From assembly GCA_023078555.1 (NCBI GenBank), contig CM041203.1, positions 1,073,481-1,137,480 of the forward strand: DNA of 64,000 bases, in the 5' to 3' direction. Within the stretch, counting starts at the first letter, position 1, and each line of letters opens with the position of its first letter. This document shows, one piece after another, positions 23,901 to 33,965 of this stretch. The position numbers and the translations under genes were made by a program. Under the pieces are notes generated by a model. The model was given only the letters and a program-made list of their open reading frames with translations, was not told the origin of the DNA and did no database searches. The stretch comes from Ulva prolifera. Lineage: Eukaryota; Chlorophyta; Ulvophyceae; Ulvales; Ulvaceae.

Positions 23901-26900
23901 GCGATGGCGCGGCCGCACACCGACCTCCTGCCGCTCGACCCGCTGCCCCGCGCCGCCCTCGGCCACCCCGACTACGAGGCGCTGTACAAGGCCCGCTTCA
24001 CGCACTTCAACCCGATCCAGACGCAGGCGTTCCACACGCTGTACCATACGGACGAGAGTGTCCTGCTTGGCGCGCCCACCGGTGCGCCTCGGCAGCCGCC
24101 GCTTGTCAGGCAGTGTTGGGTCATCGGGCCCGACCACATAGAACAATTCCGAAATTGCAGGTCTAAATTTGGGGTGGCGGCCCCGGAAATGCCGCAGAGC
24201 GACCCAACACTGGTGTCAGGATCTCCCCACCTCATGCTGTTCTTGCTCACTGCGAAGTCGCAGTGGAGCTGGCGGGTCTGCAGTGGCCACACCATTGCAC
24301 CATCATTGCAGTCAACGATGTCCGCTCACTTCTCAGTTTGTCTCTCTCACATTGCGGACTCATGCGAGCGATGTGTCCGGGTTGATGCCGGGACATTTGA
24401 CCTGGGCTTGGCCTTTGCACTCACGCAATTCTCCCATGATGGAGTCAGCGCAGTGATGTCATCAGTCCACGCCAAGGGGGTCATGACAACAACTCCCCGC
24501 GCATGGCATGTTGCATGCATGCATCTGCCGCTGCCCATGTCACAGAGCATTCACCGGCACCTCAGCGCCGCCGCACGCGCGCATGCAGGTTCCGGCAAGA
24601 CCATCTCCTCCGAGCTCACCATGCTGCGCGTCTTCCTGCACTACCCCAAGGAAAAGGTCCTCTACATCGCGCCGCTCAAAGCCCTCGTGCGCGAGCGCAT
24701 GTCCGACTGGGGCCCCGGCCTCTGCCGCAGCCTCGGCAAGCGCCTCGTGGAGCTCACCGGCGACTTCACGCCCGACGTCGCCGCACTTCTCGCCGCCGAC
24801 GTCATCGTGTGCACACCGGAGAAGTGGGACGGCATCTCGCGCAGCTGGCAGGCGCGGGCGTACGTGCGCTCCGTGCGGCTTGTCGTGATGGACGAGATCC
24901 ACCTGCTGGGGTCGGAGCGGGGGCCGACGCTCGAGGTGATCGTGTCGAGGATGCGGTATATTTCTGGGATCACCGGGCGGCCGGTGCGGTTTGTGGGGCT
25001 GTCGACGGCGCTTGCGAATGCGCATGACCTCGCCGCCTGGCTCGGCGTGAAGCCCTCAGTGCGTCTCCCTCGCTTGCACAGCATTCCCTGCAGCACTGCG
25101 TTTGATAGTAAAGTGTTGTGTAAAGGCCGGGCAGAGTTGCCGCGGGCGCAGTCGCGTCGCTCGTCGCTAGTCATCAGGACTGGGATGATCTGGTGGGGAC
25201 GGTCACCAGCACACAAGCAGCTCGGCCCGTTTGTGAATGAGTGTTGTGGGATGACAGGCGCTCAGTGATGTATCGGCGCCACTGTATCAACGGTGTCCAC
25301 ATGCGCATCGCAAACTCGTTGCCATACCAGCTGGAACGAAAGTTCTGACAACCCTGTGGAACGGTCAACAGTGACCTGTCCAACAGGGCAACATCGTGGC
25401 TCATACCCGGACCGCAACTCCCGGGCCTCCCTGCCGCCCCTATGCATGAGTGGGTCTCGTGTGGCTACAGGGGCTGTTCAATTTCCGCCCGGCGGTACGG
25501 CCGGTGCCGCTGGAGGCGCACATCCAGGGCTACCCCGGCAAGTTCTACTGCCCGCGCATGGCGACGATGAACAAGCCGGCGTACGCGGCGGTGCAGACGC
25601 ACTCGCCGGCCAAGCCGGTGCTCGTGTTTGTGTCGTCGCGGCGGCAGACGCGCCTCACCGCCCTCGACCTCATCGCCTTTGCTGCCGCAGACATGCGGCC
25701 GTCACAGTGGGTGCACATGCCCGAGCCGGAGCTCGAACAGGTGCGGCCGCCCTGCCTCTAAACCTCTGTAATGCACTCACCCATTGTACCTGCTGCGGAC
25801 GGGGCTTGTGGAGGCAATGCTGTGTAGTCTACTTTGGTGTCGTTCCATGGCCTGAGCTCTTTGCAACTTTCTTGCTTCGATGCATCTCCCGGACGGCGGC
25901 CCCGACATGCTCATGCCCCGGCCCATGTAGCGATCGCGCCGTCGATCCGACCTCGACCACCTCCCGCATGAGCTGCCAACTCGCAAAGCTGTCGACACGG
26001 GCAGCTGTGCCTCCGCTCCTTGCCTGAGGCATGCATGTGCGACGCATGCTATGGTACGTAGCGCACAGCAGCGTAAACGGCATCACACCACGGGGCCATG
26101 CATGCATGCAGGCGCTGACGGCGGTGAAGGATCCGCACCTGCAGCACACGCTGCGCTTCGGCATCGGGCTGCACCACGCCGGCCTGAACGAGCGCGACCG
26201 CCAGCTCTCCGAGGAGCTGTTCTGCGCGCAGAAGATCCAGGTGCTCGTGGCGACGTCGACGCTCGCGTGGGGCGTCAACACGCCGGCGCACCTCGTCATC
26301 ATCAAGGGCACTGAGTTCTTTGACGGCAAGTCCAAGCGGTGCGATTCCCTGATCTACACCGACCCTCCTCAGGCTCCGATTTTTGAACTGATGCCGTTAG
26401 GATTCCGATGTCTTGTAGTATGCCGTGGTGCTCTGCAACGCAACTGCCCGAGCATTTGTAGTTTGTTCCCTCTGCCTCCTGCCGTGGACACTGTATGCTA
26501 ACGTAGCTGTTGCAGCTGTGGACGTTGCCCTGGGCTGTTGCTTCTGTGCATTGGGGACAAGCGGTCATTGCAGACGGCAGATCAGGTCCTTTGCCTAGAT
26601 GCGGTTGCTCCTGTGCGCACGACTCGACTCCGCCGCTGGAGCAGTGCAAGGTGAACTCCACTTTGCAAACTGCCGCTTGCACAACATGCACAAGTGGCGC
26701 ACCCCACAGACGTATGCGGCCACGAGGGCATCACGCCACTGTCCGCGGTGCAGGTATGTAGACTACCCGATCACCGACGTCCTCCAGATGATGGGCCGCG
26801 CCGGCCGGCCGCAGTTCGACCGCACCGCGAAGGCCGTCATCATGGTGCACGAGCCGAAGAAGGGCTTCTACAAGAAGTTCCTCTACGAGCCGTTCCCCGT

Positions 26901-29900
26901 CGAGAGCGCGCTCCACGAGCAGCTCCCCGACCACCTCAACGCCGAGATCGTCAACGGCACGATCCGCAAGGCTCAGGACGCCGTGGATTACCTCACCTGG
27001 ACGTACCTGTACCAGCGGCTGCCGCAGAACCCTGCGTACTACGGCGTGGCCGGTGCGGAGGAGGATGGCGAGGAGGGGGGGCCGGCGGAGGAGGCTGAGG
27101 GGGCGGCGGAGGCGCGCGTCGCGGACCACATCTCGGCGCTCGTGGAGGACTCGCTGCTCGCGCTGCAGGTGCGGCATGCATGCATACGCGGCAGGGGCAC
27201 TTCGCCTGACCCATTGATGAGCGAAACTGTGGGCACAATTCGAGTGTGCCGTGTAGCAGAGGTTGCTCAGTCCGGGCAGGCGGTGCGCGGGGCTGACGCT
27301 GCGGTGCGGCAGGGTGCGATCGCCGGGGTCCGGGGCCGCATGCATGTGGCGAGGCCGGCATGGCGCTGATGTATCACCACTGATTCACCAGGGTGCTGGC
27401 GTGTAGGATGCGGGGTGCATTGAGATGGACGAGCAGGACGGCGTGTCCGCGACGATGGCCGGCCGCATCGCCTCCTTCTACTACCTGCAGCACGAGACGA
27501 TGGACCTGTTCATGCACCACATGCACGCGGACGCCGACGTCGCCGCCGTGCTCAAGATCCTCGCCAGCGCGCCGGAGTACGACGAACTCCCGGTGCGTCT
27601 CCGTCACATGGCCCTGGCCGAGCCTGCGGCACGCTCTACGCCTCGGACCGAGACTATCTGGACGATCTTGACAACCCATGCTGCTAGATCGGTCTGTCAC
27701 AGCTGTGCCTGAGCGTTTCTGACCCACTGAATACGCTCGCAGACACTACCGCTGCAGCGCTTCGTTGGTGATGACAGCAGTGTATTCGCGACACCCCGCT
27801 CATGAACGTGTCCCTACCCCGCGGCGCCCCTGACATCTCAGACACATGCGCATGCATGTACAGTGTAGATGCCGCCCCACCCACAAACTGATCTGCGTCA
27901 AGAGACCACACAACCTCACCCACCTACATGCAAACTATGTCGGCGCAAGCACAGTGCATTTTGCGCCAGCCGCACTGGCACCCCCGGCGCCGCTCCACCC
28001 CACCCGCCGCCCCCCGCAGGTTCGACACAACGAGGACAAGCTCAACACGGACCTCTCCCGCGCCGTGCGCTGGCCGGTCGACCCCGCGCTCTGCGACCTG
28101 CCGCACACGAAGGCGAACCTCCTCTTCCAGGCGCACCTCGGCCGCGTGCCGCTGCCGCTGAGCGACTACGTCACCGACACGAAGCTCGCGCTCGACAACG
28201 CGATCCGGCTGCTGCAGGCGATGATCGACGTCGTCGCGAGCCAGGGCTTCCTGCATGCCACCCTCGCATGCATCCGCACGCTACAGGCGCGCCCCCCCCC
28301 CCCCCCCCCCCCCGCCGCCATGCCCCTGTGTAAAGCACAGTACAATTGAAGCTATGTGGCTGTGGCTTGCCAGACTGTGCTCCTTGGAGCCGCCGCAACT
28401 GATAGCCTGGCTTCGCTCGCCTCTGCGATCGTTCCGCTTGCGAATGTATCGATCAAGTCTGCTCGCCGAAAGGTGCTCGTGGTGGACCGTTAGTCTGCCG
28501 TCTAGCAGTACACACAGCCTGGTGCTCCACATGATCCACCCAGCCGTTGCCGATTCAAGGCTGCGCCGATCTACCATTGCCCAGCTTCTGCACTGGAATT
28601 GTCCACCAGCTGCGTGCCTCAGCATGCATGCCTTACCACAACTACTCCCTGGAGCCACGTGGGCGAAGCGTGTCGCTCGGCCGGGACTAGTCCCGGGCAA
28701 CTGATCCGCCTGAGCCATCGCCGAGACCGACAGAGCCTCCAGGCCCGCCCTCCAGCTTCGCCCCTGCCCTGGTGCAGTGCAGACGCGCCGCAGCTGCCGT
28801 GCAGGGGGTCATCCAGGCGATGTGGCCGGACGCGCTGTCCGTCGCGTGCCTGCCCCGCGTCACGAAGGACGCCGCCGCGGCGCTCCAGAAGGCCGGGTTC
28901 GGCCAGCTGTCCGACGCGGTGTCCGCGCTGCACCGCCGCCGCGGCAAGCTCGCCGACGCGCTGCGTGCTGCGCTGCCGGAGGGGGCCTCGGCGGAGGACT
29001 GCCTGACGGTGTTGCAGCGCATGCCGTCGATGGAGGTGCGGTGCGCGGCGCCGCGGCTACAGGGGGGTGCCGCGGGGGGGGGCGGGGTGGAGGCAGAAGA
29101 GGGCGCCGAGAAGGAGGAGGAGGAGGTGGAGCAGTATGACGTGCAGGTGACGCTGACGAGGCATGGGGCTGCGGCGTCAGCTGGGAGGGGGCCCGCAGGG
29201 AAGAAGGGCAGCAAGAAGGCTCGGGTCTATGCGCCGAGGTGCGCTGCGTGCTGCGTGTCCTGCCTATCTGTCTGCTGTGTGAGCGTTATCGGGCTGCACG
29301 AAAGGCAGAACAAGGTAAATCGAAGTTTGTCTGGCTGTGCCTGTTAGCGGTGGTGCCTCACTGAAAGTGAGCTGAGGTTAGATCGGTGTGTGGGTCCGAG
29401 ATGAAGCTAAGCAGGCCTGTCGGCTGACACGTGTGCAGGCCACAGAGTCAAACTGGATTGTGGTGGTGCTTTTGTGCGCATCTCGTGATGAGTTGTTGGC
29501 ATGATGTGGTGCAGTTTGCGGGGTGCTGGCGGGTGGTGTCTTGGCTGTGTTGTGCACTGGCAACCCGACAAACACGGCTTCGATGCAGGTTCCCCAAGAT
29601 TAAGGAGGAGGGGTGGTTTGTCATACTCGCACAGGAAAACAAGGGCGACCTGCTGGCTCTGAAGAGGGTGACCGTGTCGGGCACGTCACGGGTGTCTATG
29701 GTGTATCCTGCAGTAGATGAAGACGGCTCGGAGGTGGAGAATGTTACACTCTACCTGCTGTCGGACTCGTACCTGGGACTGGACCAGCAGCTGCGGGTTT
29801 CAGAGAACGGGGCCAGAGCGCAGTATATCAGGACGAAAACTGGGCAGGCTGAGACCAAGAGTAGGCGAGTACCCATCAAGAAAAGGCCACAGGTCGAGTC

Positions 29901-29940
29901 TGCCCCGGGCAACGCTGGACCTTCAGGCGACAAAAGCTGA
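14974..29940 (+). CDS. ASCC3: ASCC3-type tandem Ski2-like helicase (activating signal cointegrator 1 complex subunit 3 / DExH14), about 2,210 aa, 21 exons
   Basis: This is the 3'-5' nucleic-acid helicase of the ASCC complex, linked to alkylation repair and rescue of collided ribosomes. Exons: 14974-~15048 (tentative), ~15250-16127, 16532-16759, 17177-17443, 17682-17903, 18397-18615, 19183-19504, 19750-20012, 20676-21065, 21592-21900, 22429-22716, 23207-23470, 23763-24081, 24589-25058, 25471-25740, 26112-26338, 26754-27168, 27407-27592, 28020-28286, 28805-29238, 29589-29940. All phases agree from exon 2 on. Cassette 1 has [36 protein letters not shown] and [11 protein letters not shown], then Sec63 domain 1. 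Cassette 2 has GAPTGSGKT (split by an intron), VMDEIHLLG, the family-typical STALANA in motif III, and [10 protein letters not shown], then Sec63 domain 2 with the PRFPK...GWF signature. ASCC3 rather than Brr2 is indicated by [15 protein letters not shown] and STALANA. Introns after exons 4, 8 and 19 have GC donors. The N-terminus is uncertain. Confidence 0.93.
16768..16794 (+). repeat. 27-base poly-C run just after an ASCC3 donor
   Basis: The run begins eight bases into intron 3 (donor CTGCAG|GTGCGCAA). It lies on the sense strand. Similar sense-strand C runs occur at 28292-28313 and, for the minus-strand oxidase gene, at 34817-34834. Confidence 0.95.
18264..18301 (-). repeat. Dispersed intronic repeat, copy A (fragment)
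   Basis: Read on the minus strand it gives GTAAAGTAAA...CTGAGCCGTATCCT, matching the 5' half of the copies at 40396 and 37641. It lies in ASCC3 intron 5, opposite to the gene. Confidence 0.6.
24111..24212. mobile_element. 102-bp hAT-type MITE in an ASCC3 intron
   Basis: The element begins CAGTGTTGGGTC and ends GACCCAACACTG, a perfect 12-bp terminal inverted repeat. The flanks are TTGTCAGG (24103-24110) and GTGTCAGG (24213-24220), an 8-bp target duplication with one mismatch. It sits in the intron that splits the second Walker A motif of ASCC3. The terminal bases CAGTGTTGG match the hAT element at 43080-43950. It is non-coding. Confidence 0.8.
28292..28313 (+). repeat. 22-base poly-C run just after a GC donor of ASCC3
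   Basis: The run begins five bases into intron 19 (donor CTACAG|GCGCG), on the sense strand. Confidence 0.95.
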
Positions 29941-30774
29941 CAGCGGAGCTGCGGCACGGTCGTCTCGTTTTTAGTGAGTAGGCATGGAGCTCGTTCTGGC
30001 TCCATCATAGGGCGGCTGCTGTAATAATGGACCTTGCTCAGTGGCAGGTTTTGGTTGTGTCCCCAAGCCTGCAGTGCATGCATTGAAGTCGGGAAGGACT
30101 GATTTAGACCCCTGAGCCGCGAAGAACGGAGCATCACAGCAGCAGCTTTGCTGTTGCAATCTCCTCTCTGATCCTTGGACGGATGGCGCATACGGCATGC
30201 GACGGACGTGGTCAGGTCTAGCGCTAGCTTAGGACATAATGCAGCAGCAAGGTTCATCTCGGCTGTAATGCAGAGTGATGCTGGATCCAGTACATTGGGA
30301 GTCATGGCCTCTGCTCGAGAACGTGCGTACGCAAGCTTCAGGTCTTGCAAGCTCTTGGATTGGAGTCGCCTCACCCGCGCTCTCGTCAGTTCAATCAGCT
30401 GGACACTGTTGTAGCGGCTGTATCTGCAACAGACATGTCTGCTGTCTGATTTCGACTGTGTCGTCGAATCGCGTGCTGTATGCCGTTCGCGTTGTGTAAC
30501 GCAGGCAGCAGTTGAACGCAGGCTTCGTGCAGGTACCTTGTTCGGCCCTACAGCTCTGCATACCGCACACCGTTATATTTTCAGATGGTCAGCTGCACTC
30601 CTGGTGGATGGTCAACTCAGTACGCGCCAACGTGACGATACTGCCATGCTCTGTCAGCTGTACCTATCGCTAGAACGCGATCTAGCATCGTGAGAGATTG
30701 GGCGGAGCGTTACATGCTGTCGTAGAGCAAACTTGCATTGTATACGTCAAGTTTCAGTCCTGCGTCGACTTCAG
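29941..30774. other. Region between ASCC3 and the coiled-coil gene
   Basis: The 3' flank of ASCC3 and the 5' part of the next gene. No exon was assigned, although the first coding exon of the downstream gene must lie here or be non-coding. One candidate start follows a TTTTCAG at about 30584. Confidence 0.4.
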
Positions 30775-33700
30775 GTGGGGCACGTCTCCCAGTCACGAGT
30801 GGGAGATCTTCGACTAGATGACATCAGGGAAGGGCTGATCAGTGCTTCACAGCATGAGCTCGGGAACTACAGCTGCTATGTAGCAATAGCACACTTTCCA
30901 GGAGAGCGGCCCAGATTGCTACGGAGGCATGCACTGGCTGAGTTGTGCAGCAGGTTGCAGCGCAATTGGGAGTCTCAGGCTCGTGGGGAAGTCTCACAAA
31001 TTGAGGTCCCAGACGCTATCCAGGTGCTCCAAAGCGGCCCTGCATCTTTTATGGCAGCCATAGCGTATCTCGGTCGACATCTGAGTCCCAGCCATGCTTG
31101 CAGAGCTACACGCAGCCTCTCCTTGATGTAGTCTTCACCACAGAGTACATCCTCAAGGATGGCGTGCCCGTCTGCCAAACACTCCAGCAGCCCTTCACCA
31201 GCAGTGTGGAGGAGTTGGCAGCATCTCCAGCGCGGCTGGGGTCCACGCCCCCTCGTGCCCTGCCCGCTGCCCCAGCCCACATTGGCACCTCCCTCAAACA
31301 GAAGTTCCGAGCGATCGCTCTGTCCCTCGCGGCACACCTACGCCGCACTCTAGATGACCCGCCCACACACTTCAGCTTCCGCTGCGTCCGTGATGCCCGT
31401 GGCCGCTTCTGCCTATCTTCTGTCTGTGTCCTAGACGTGGTATCTCCAGCCAGCTCAACCTTTCGCCAGGCACTCCACATCGCCTCCACCCCGACGACTC
31501 CGCAGCAAGCCAGAGCCCACTCCCGCCCCGCCTCTGCGTCCCCACCCCCCTCGCCACTCCATTCCCCCCTCCGCGCCCAATGCTCCCAGAGCGGGGAGAG
31601 TTGGGGCGGTGACGGCACCCCCGAACGCAGCATAGCCGCTGCGCCGCAGGAGCGGCTACACAGGTCCCCCCAACGACCGGGCCTTCCGCAACGGCCGGCC
31701 ACGGCATGCATGCCGCCTCGGCCGTACGCAGGCAGCCTGCAGGGCCGCGCCCGACCGCAGTCTGCGCAGCCGGCCGCCACAGCGCGGTTTCGCAGGGACA
31801 ATTACAGCATGTCCGGGGGTGCCCCGGCGGAGCGCGACGGGAGGAGTGCAGGGCCGGGTAGGATTCAGGACTGTGGCTCTGGCCGGGCACTGGACGGCGC
31901 GAGCTTGAAGGCTGCGGTGGACCGGCAGGGTGTGCCGCGGGTCGTGCATGCATTGGCGCGGGAGCTCGAGATCCTGCGGGGGGAGCTGGTGTTCCAGCAT
32001 GAGCAGCTGGAGGCGCACAGCAGGCGCGCAAACCAAGCGGAGCACCAGCGGCAGGTGCGGGGCCCGTGGGGACTGCAGCGAGGCTGTTGCGGTGGTGCTT
32101 GGACCAGCGTGCACTGAGCAGTGGATAGGTATCTGGCAGCTCTGCCGTGATCTTGATGGCGACGACTGAGCCCTGACGGCGCGAGTGCACGCCAGCGGAT
32201 GCCATCTGGTCTCTCTGCACGCTTTTCAGGCTGAGCTTGCCATCAGTGCTGGAACTGTCGGCGATGGCACCATGGCTATGTCTGTGTGGAGGTGGAGCCC
32301 TGTACATGCAAAAAGTTGGAACGCACATTGGCGGTGTGCATTGTGGTGATGACAGCTATCGTCACGTGGACTGGATTGCGAATGGTGCACGGGGCCAATG
32401 CGTGCCTGGACGAGGGTCTACTGTGGGGCAGCAGCAGCGGGGGCGTGCGGTGAGGTGTGAGGCGGTGTGAGCAGGCGGGGACAAACACGTACGAGGCTCG
32501 GCTGGTGGCGGCACAGGAGGCGCTGGAGGCGGCGAACAGCGAGCTCGCGACGCTGCGGCGGCAGCACGAGGCGGTGTCACAGAAGGCGTCGGCTGCGGTG
32601 GATCGGGCGCGGGCGCTGGAGGCCAAGGCGAAGGACCTCGGGGCGACGCTCGAGGAGGAGCGGGCGACGACCGTCCGCGCCCTCGGCCAGTACCAGACCA
32701 GGTGCGCGCTGTCGCCGGGCTGCCTGTGCTTGCGGCATCGTGTGTGTTGATACAACAACAGGGTTGAGATGAAAACGACTCGGCTTTGGTGCTCTGCCAT
32801 CCAGCGCCTGGTGCTCTTGGTGTTGAAGTTCCGTGGGCCGCTGGTGGTATCATACGAGGGTGGGCAGCGCTGCACGCAGCCGCGGCGTGGCACTAACCCA
32901 TCATCACTCAACTGTTTGTTTCTGACTTGTGATGTGCCTGGTGATCCCGGCTTCTAGGGTGCCAGTTGAGGTGCAGCGGCCACAGGGGCACGGTTCAGGG
33001 TGTGCGGTGGGATTCACTAACACAACACTGACGCGGCGCTGTCGGGGCAGGGACGCGGAGCTGTCGCGGCGGGTGGAGCTGCTGGAGGAGCAGCTGGCGG
33101 CGGCGCGGGGGCAGCTGCAGGAGGAGGGCGCCGCGGTGGTCGCGCTCAAGCGGCAGAGCCTGACGTTCCAGCAGGAGCTGCAGCAGATGCAGCGCGACAC
33201 GCCGCGCACGATGGCGGACGCCGGCCTCCAGGAGGTCCTCTCGACGCTGCGGCCGCTGCTGGAGAAGGAGGCGAACCCGAGCGGCGAGCGCTACGCGCTG
33301 CTCAAGACGATCCAGACGCACAGCGCGCCGCTGCGCTCGACGTTCCTGTACTACTGCCAGCTCGACACGAGCTTCGCGAACCACTGGCCGCCCGCGATGC
33401 AGCAGCACCAGTGGCTGGCGTTCTGCCGGGACAGCGAGACGGCGGACCCGCGGATCGGGTCGCGCATGCGCGCGAACGGGCAGGGCATGCTGCCGATCAG
33501 CGAGGCGCAGGAGGCGTTTGATCAGTTTGCGGCGCATGAGGCCGGGGACTCCGCGACGCTGCTGTTCGAGGGCTTCGTGGCGGCGCTCGTGTGGGTGAGC
33601 TCGAAGGTGAAGCCGCACAATGTGCAGTTTCTGTCGGAGGCGTTTAGGTCGTACGTGATGCGGTATGTGCACCGTGCGAGCCACATCCAGCCGCCCGGCC

Positions 33701-33801
33701 CGAAGCCTGGGAAGGCGCCTCCCGGCTCGGTGTATGTGCCGCACGGGCCTGCCGGCGGGCCAGGAAAGGGCGGGAAACGCGGGAAGGGCAGGAAACGCTG
33801 A
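30775..33801 (+). CDS. Coiled-coil protein with a C-terminal EF-hand/TPPP-like helical domain, possibly ciliary; 5' end incomplete
   Basis: Supported exons are ~30775-31023, 31104-32054, 32475-32701 and 33051-33801, joined in frame by CAG|GTGCTC...GCAG|AGC, CAG|GTGCGG...GCAG|GCG and CAG|GTGCGC...GCAG|GGAC. The start codon was not found; the first exon follows a CTTCAG acceptor. The N-terminal part is compact (about 310 residues with the proline/serine-rich linker). Three segments of strong coiled coil follow (from LARELEILRGELVFQHEQ through EARLVAAQEALEAANSELA to RRVELLEEQLAAARGQL). The C-terminal about 190 residues read LRSTFLYYCQLD, HQWLAFCRDSETADP, AFDQFAAHEAG, LLFEGFVAALVWVSSK, recalling the helical repeats of TPPP/p25-alpha and of several flagellar proteins. 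It ends in a basic KRGKGRKR tail. The function is an inference from fold resemblance only. Its stop lies 164 bp from the stop of the convergent oxidase gene. Confidence 0.65.
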
Positions 33802-33965
33802 GACTGGGCAGGTGTACTGACGGTGTGAGTGGGTGTAACAGAATCCGCAAAAGAAAGAGGGTGACTGAACTCTGGCAGTCGTGCCTGGGCTTCTGAAAAC
33901 TCATTCAATACATGTTCATCACTTTGTAAGTGCCTAGCTCGCATAATCACTGGCCGCATGCCTGG

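Noticed and set aside
14974-29940. Brr2 (U5 snRNP 200K) as identity of the tandem helicase
   Set aside because: KWDVITRK in cassette 1 and STALANA in cassette 2, plus the PRFPK C-terminal motif, fit ASCC3 better than Brr2.
30733-31131. Reading through 31024-31131 as coding in one exon
   Set aside because: A CAG|GTGCTC donor at 31023 and TTGCAG acceptor at 31103 keep phase and connect to the clearly coding next exon; read-through ends at a stop.
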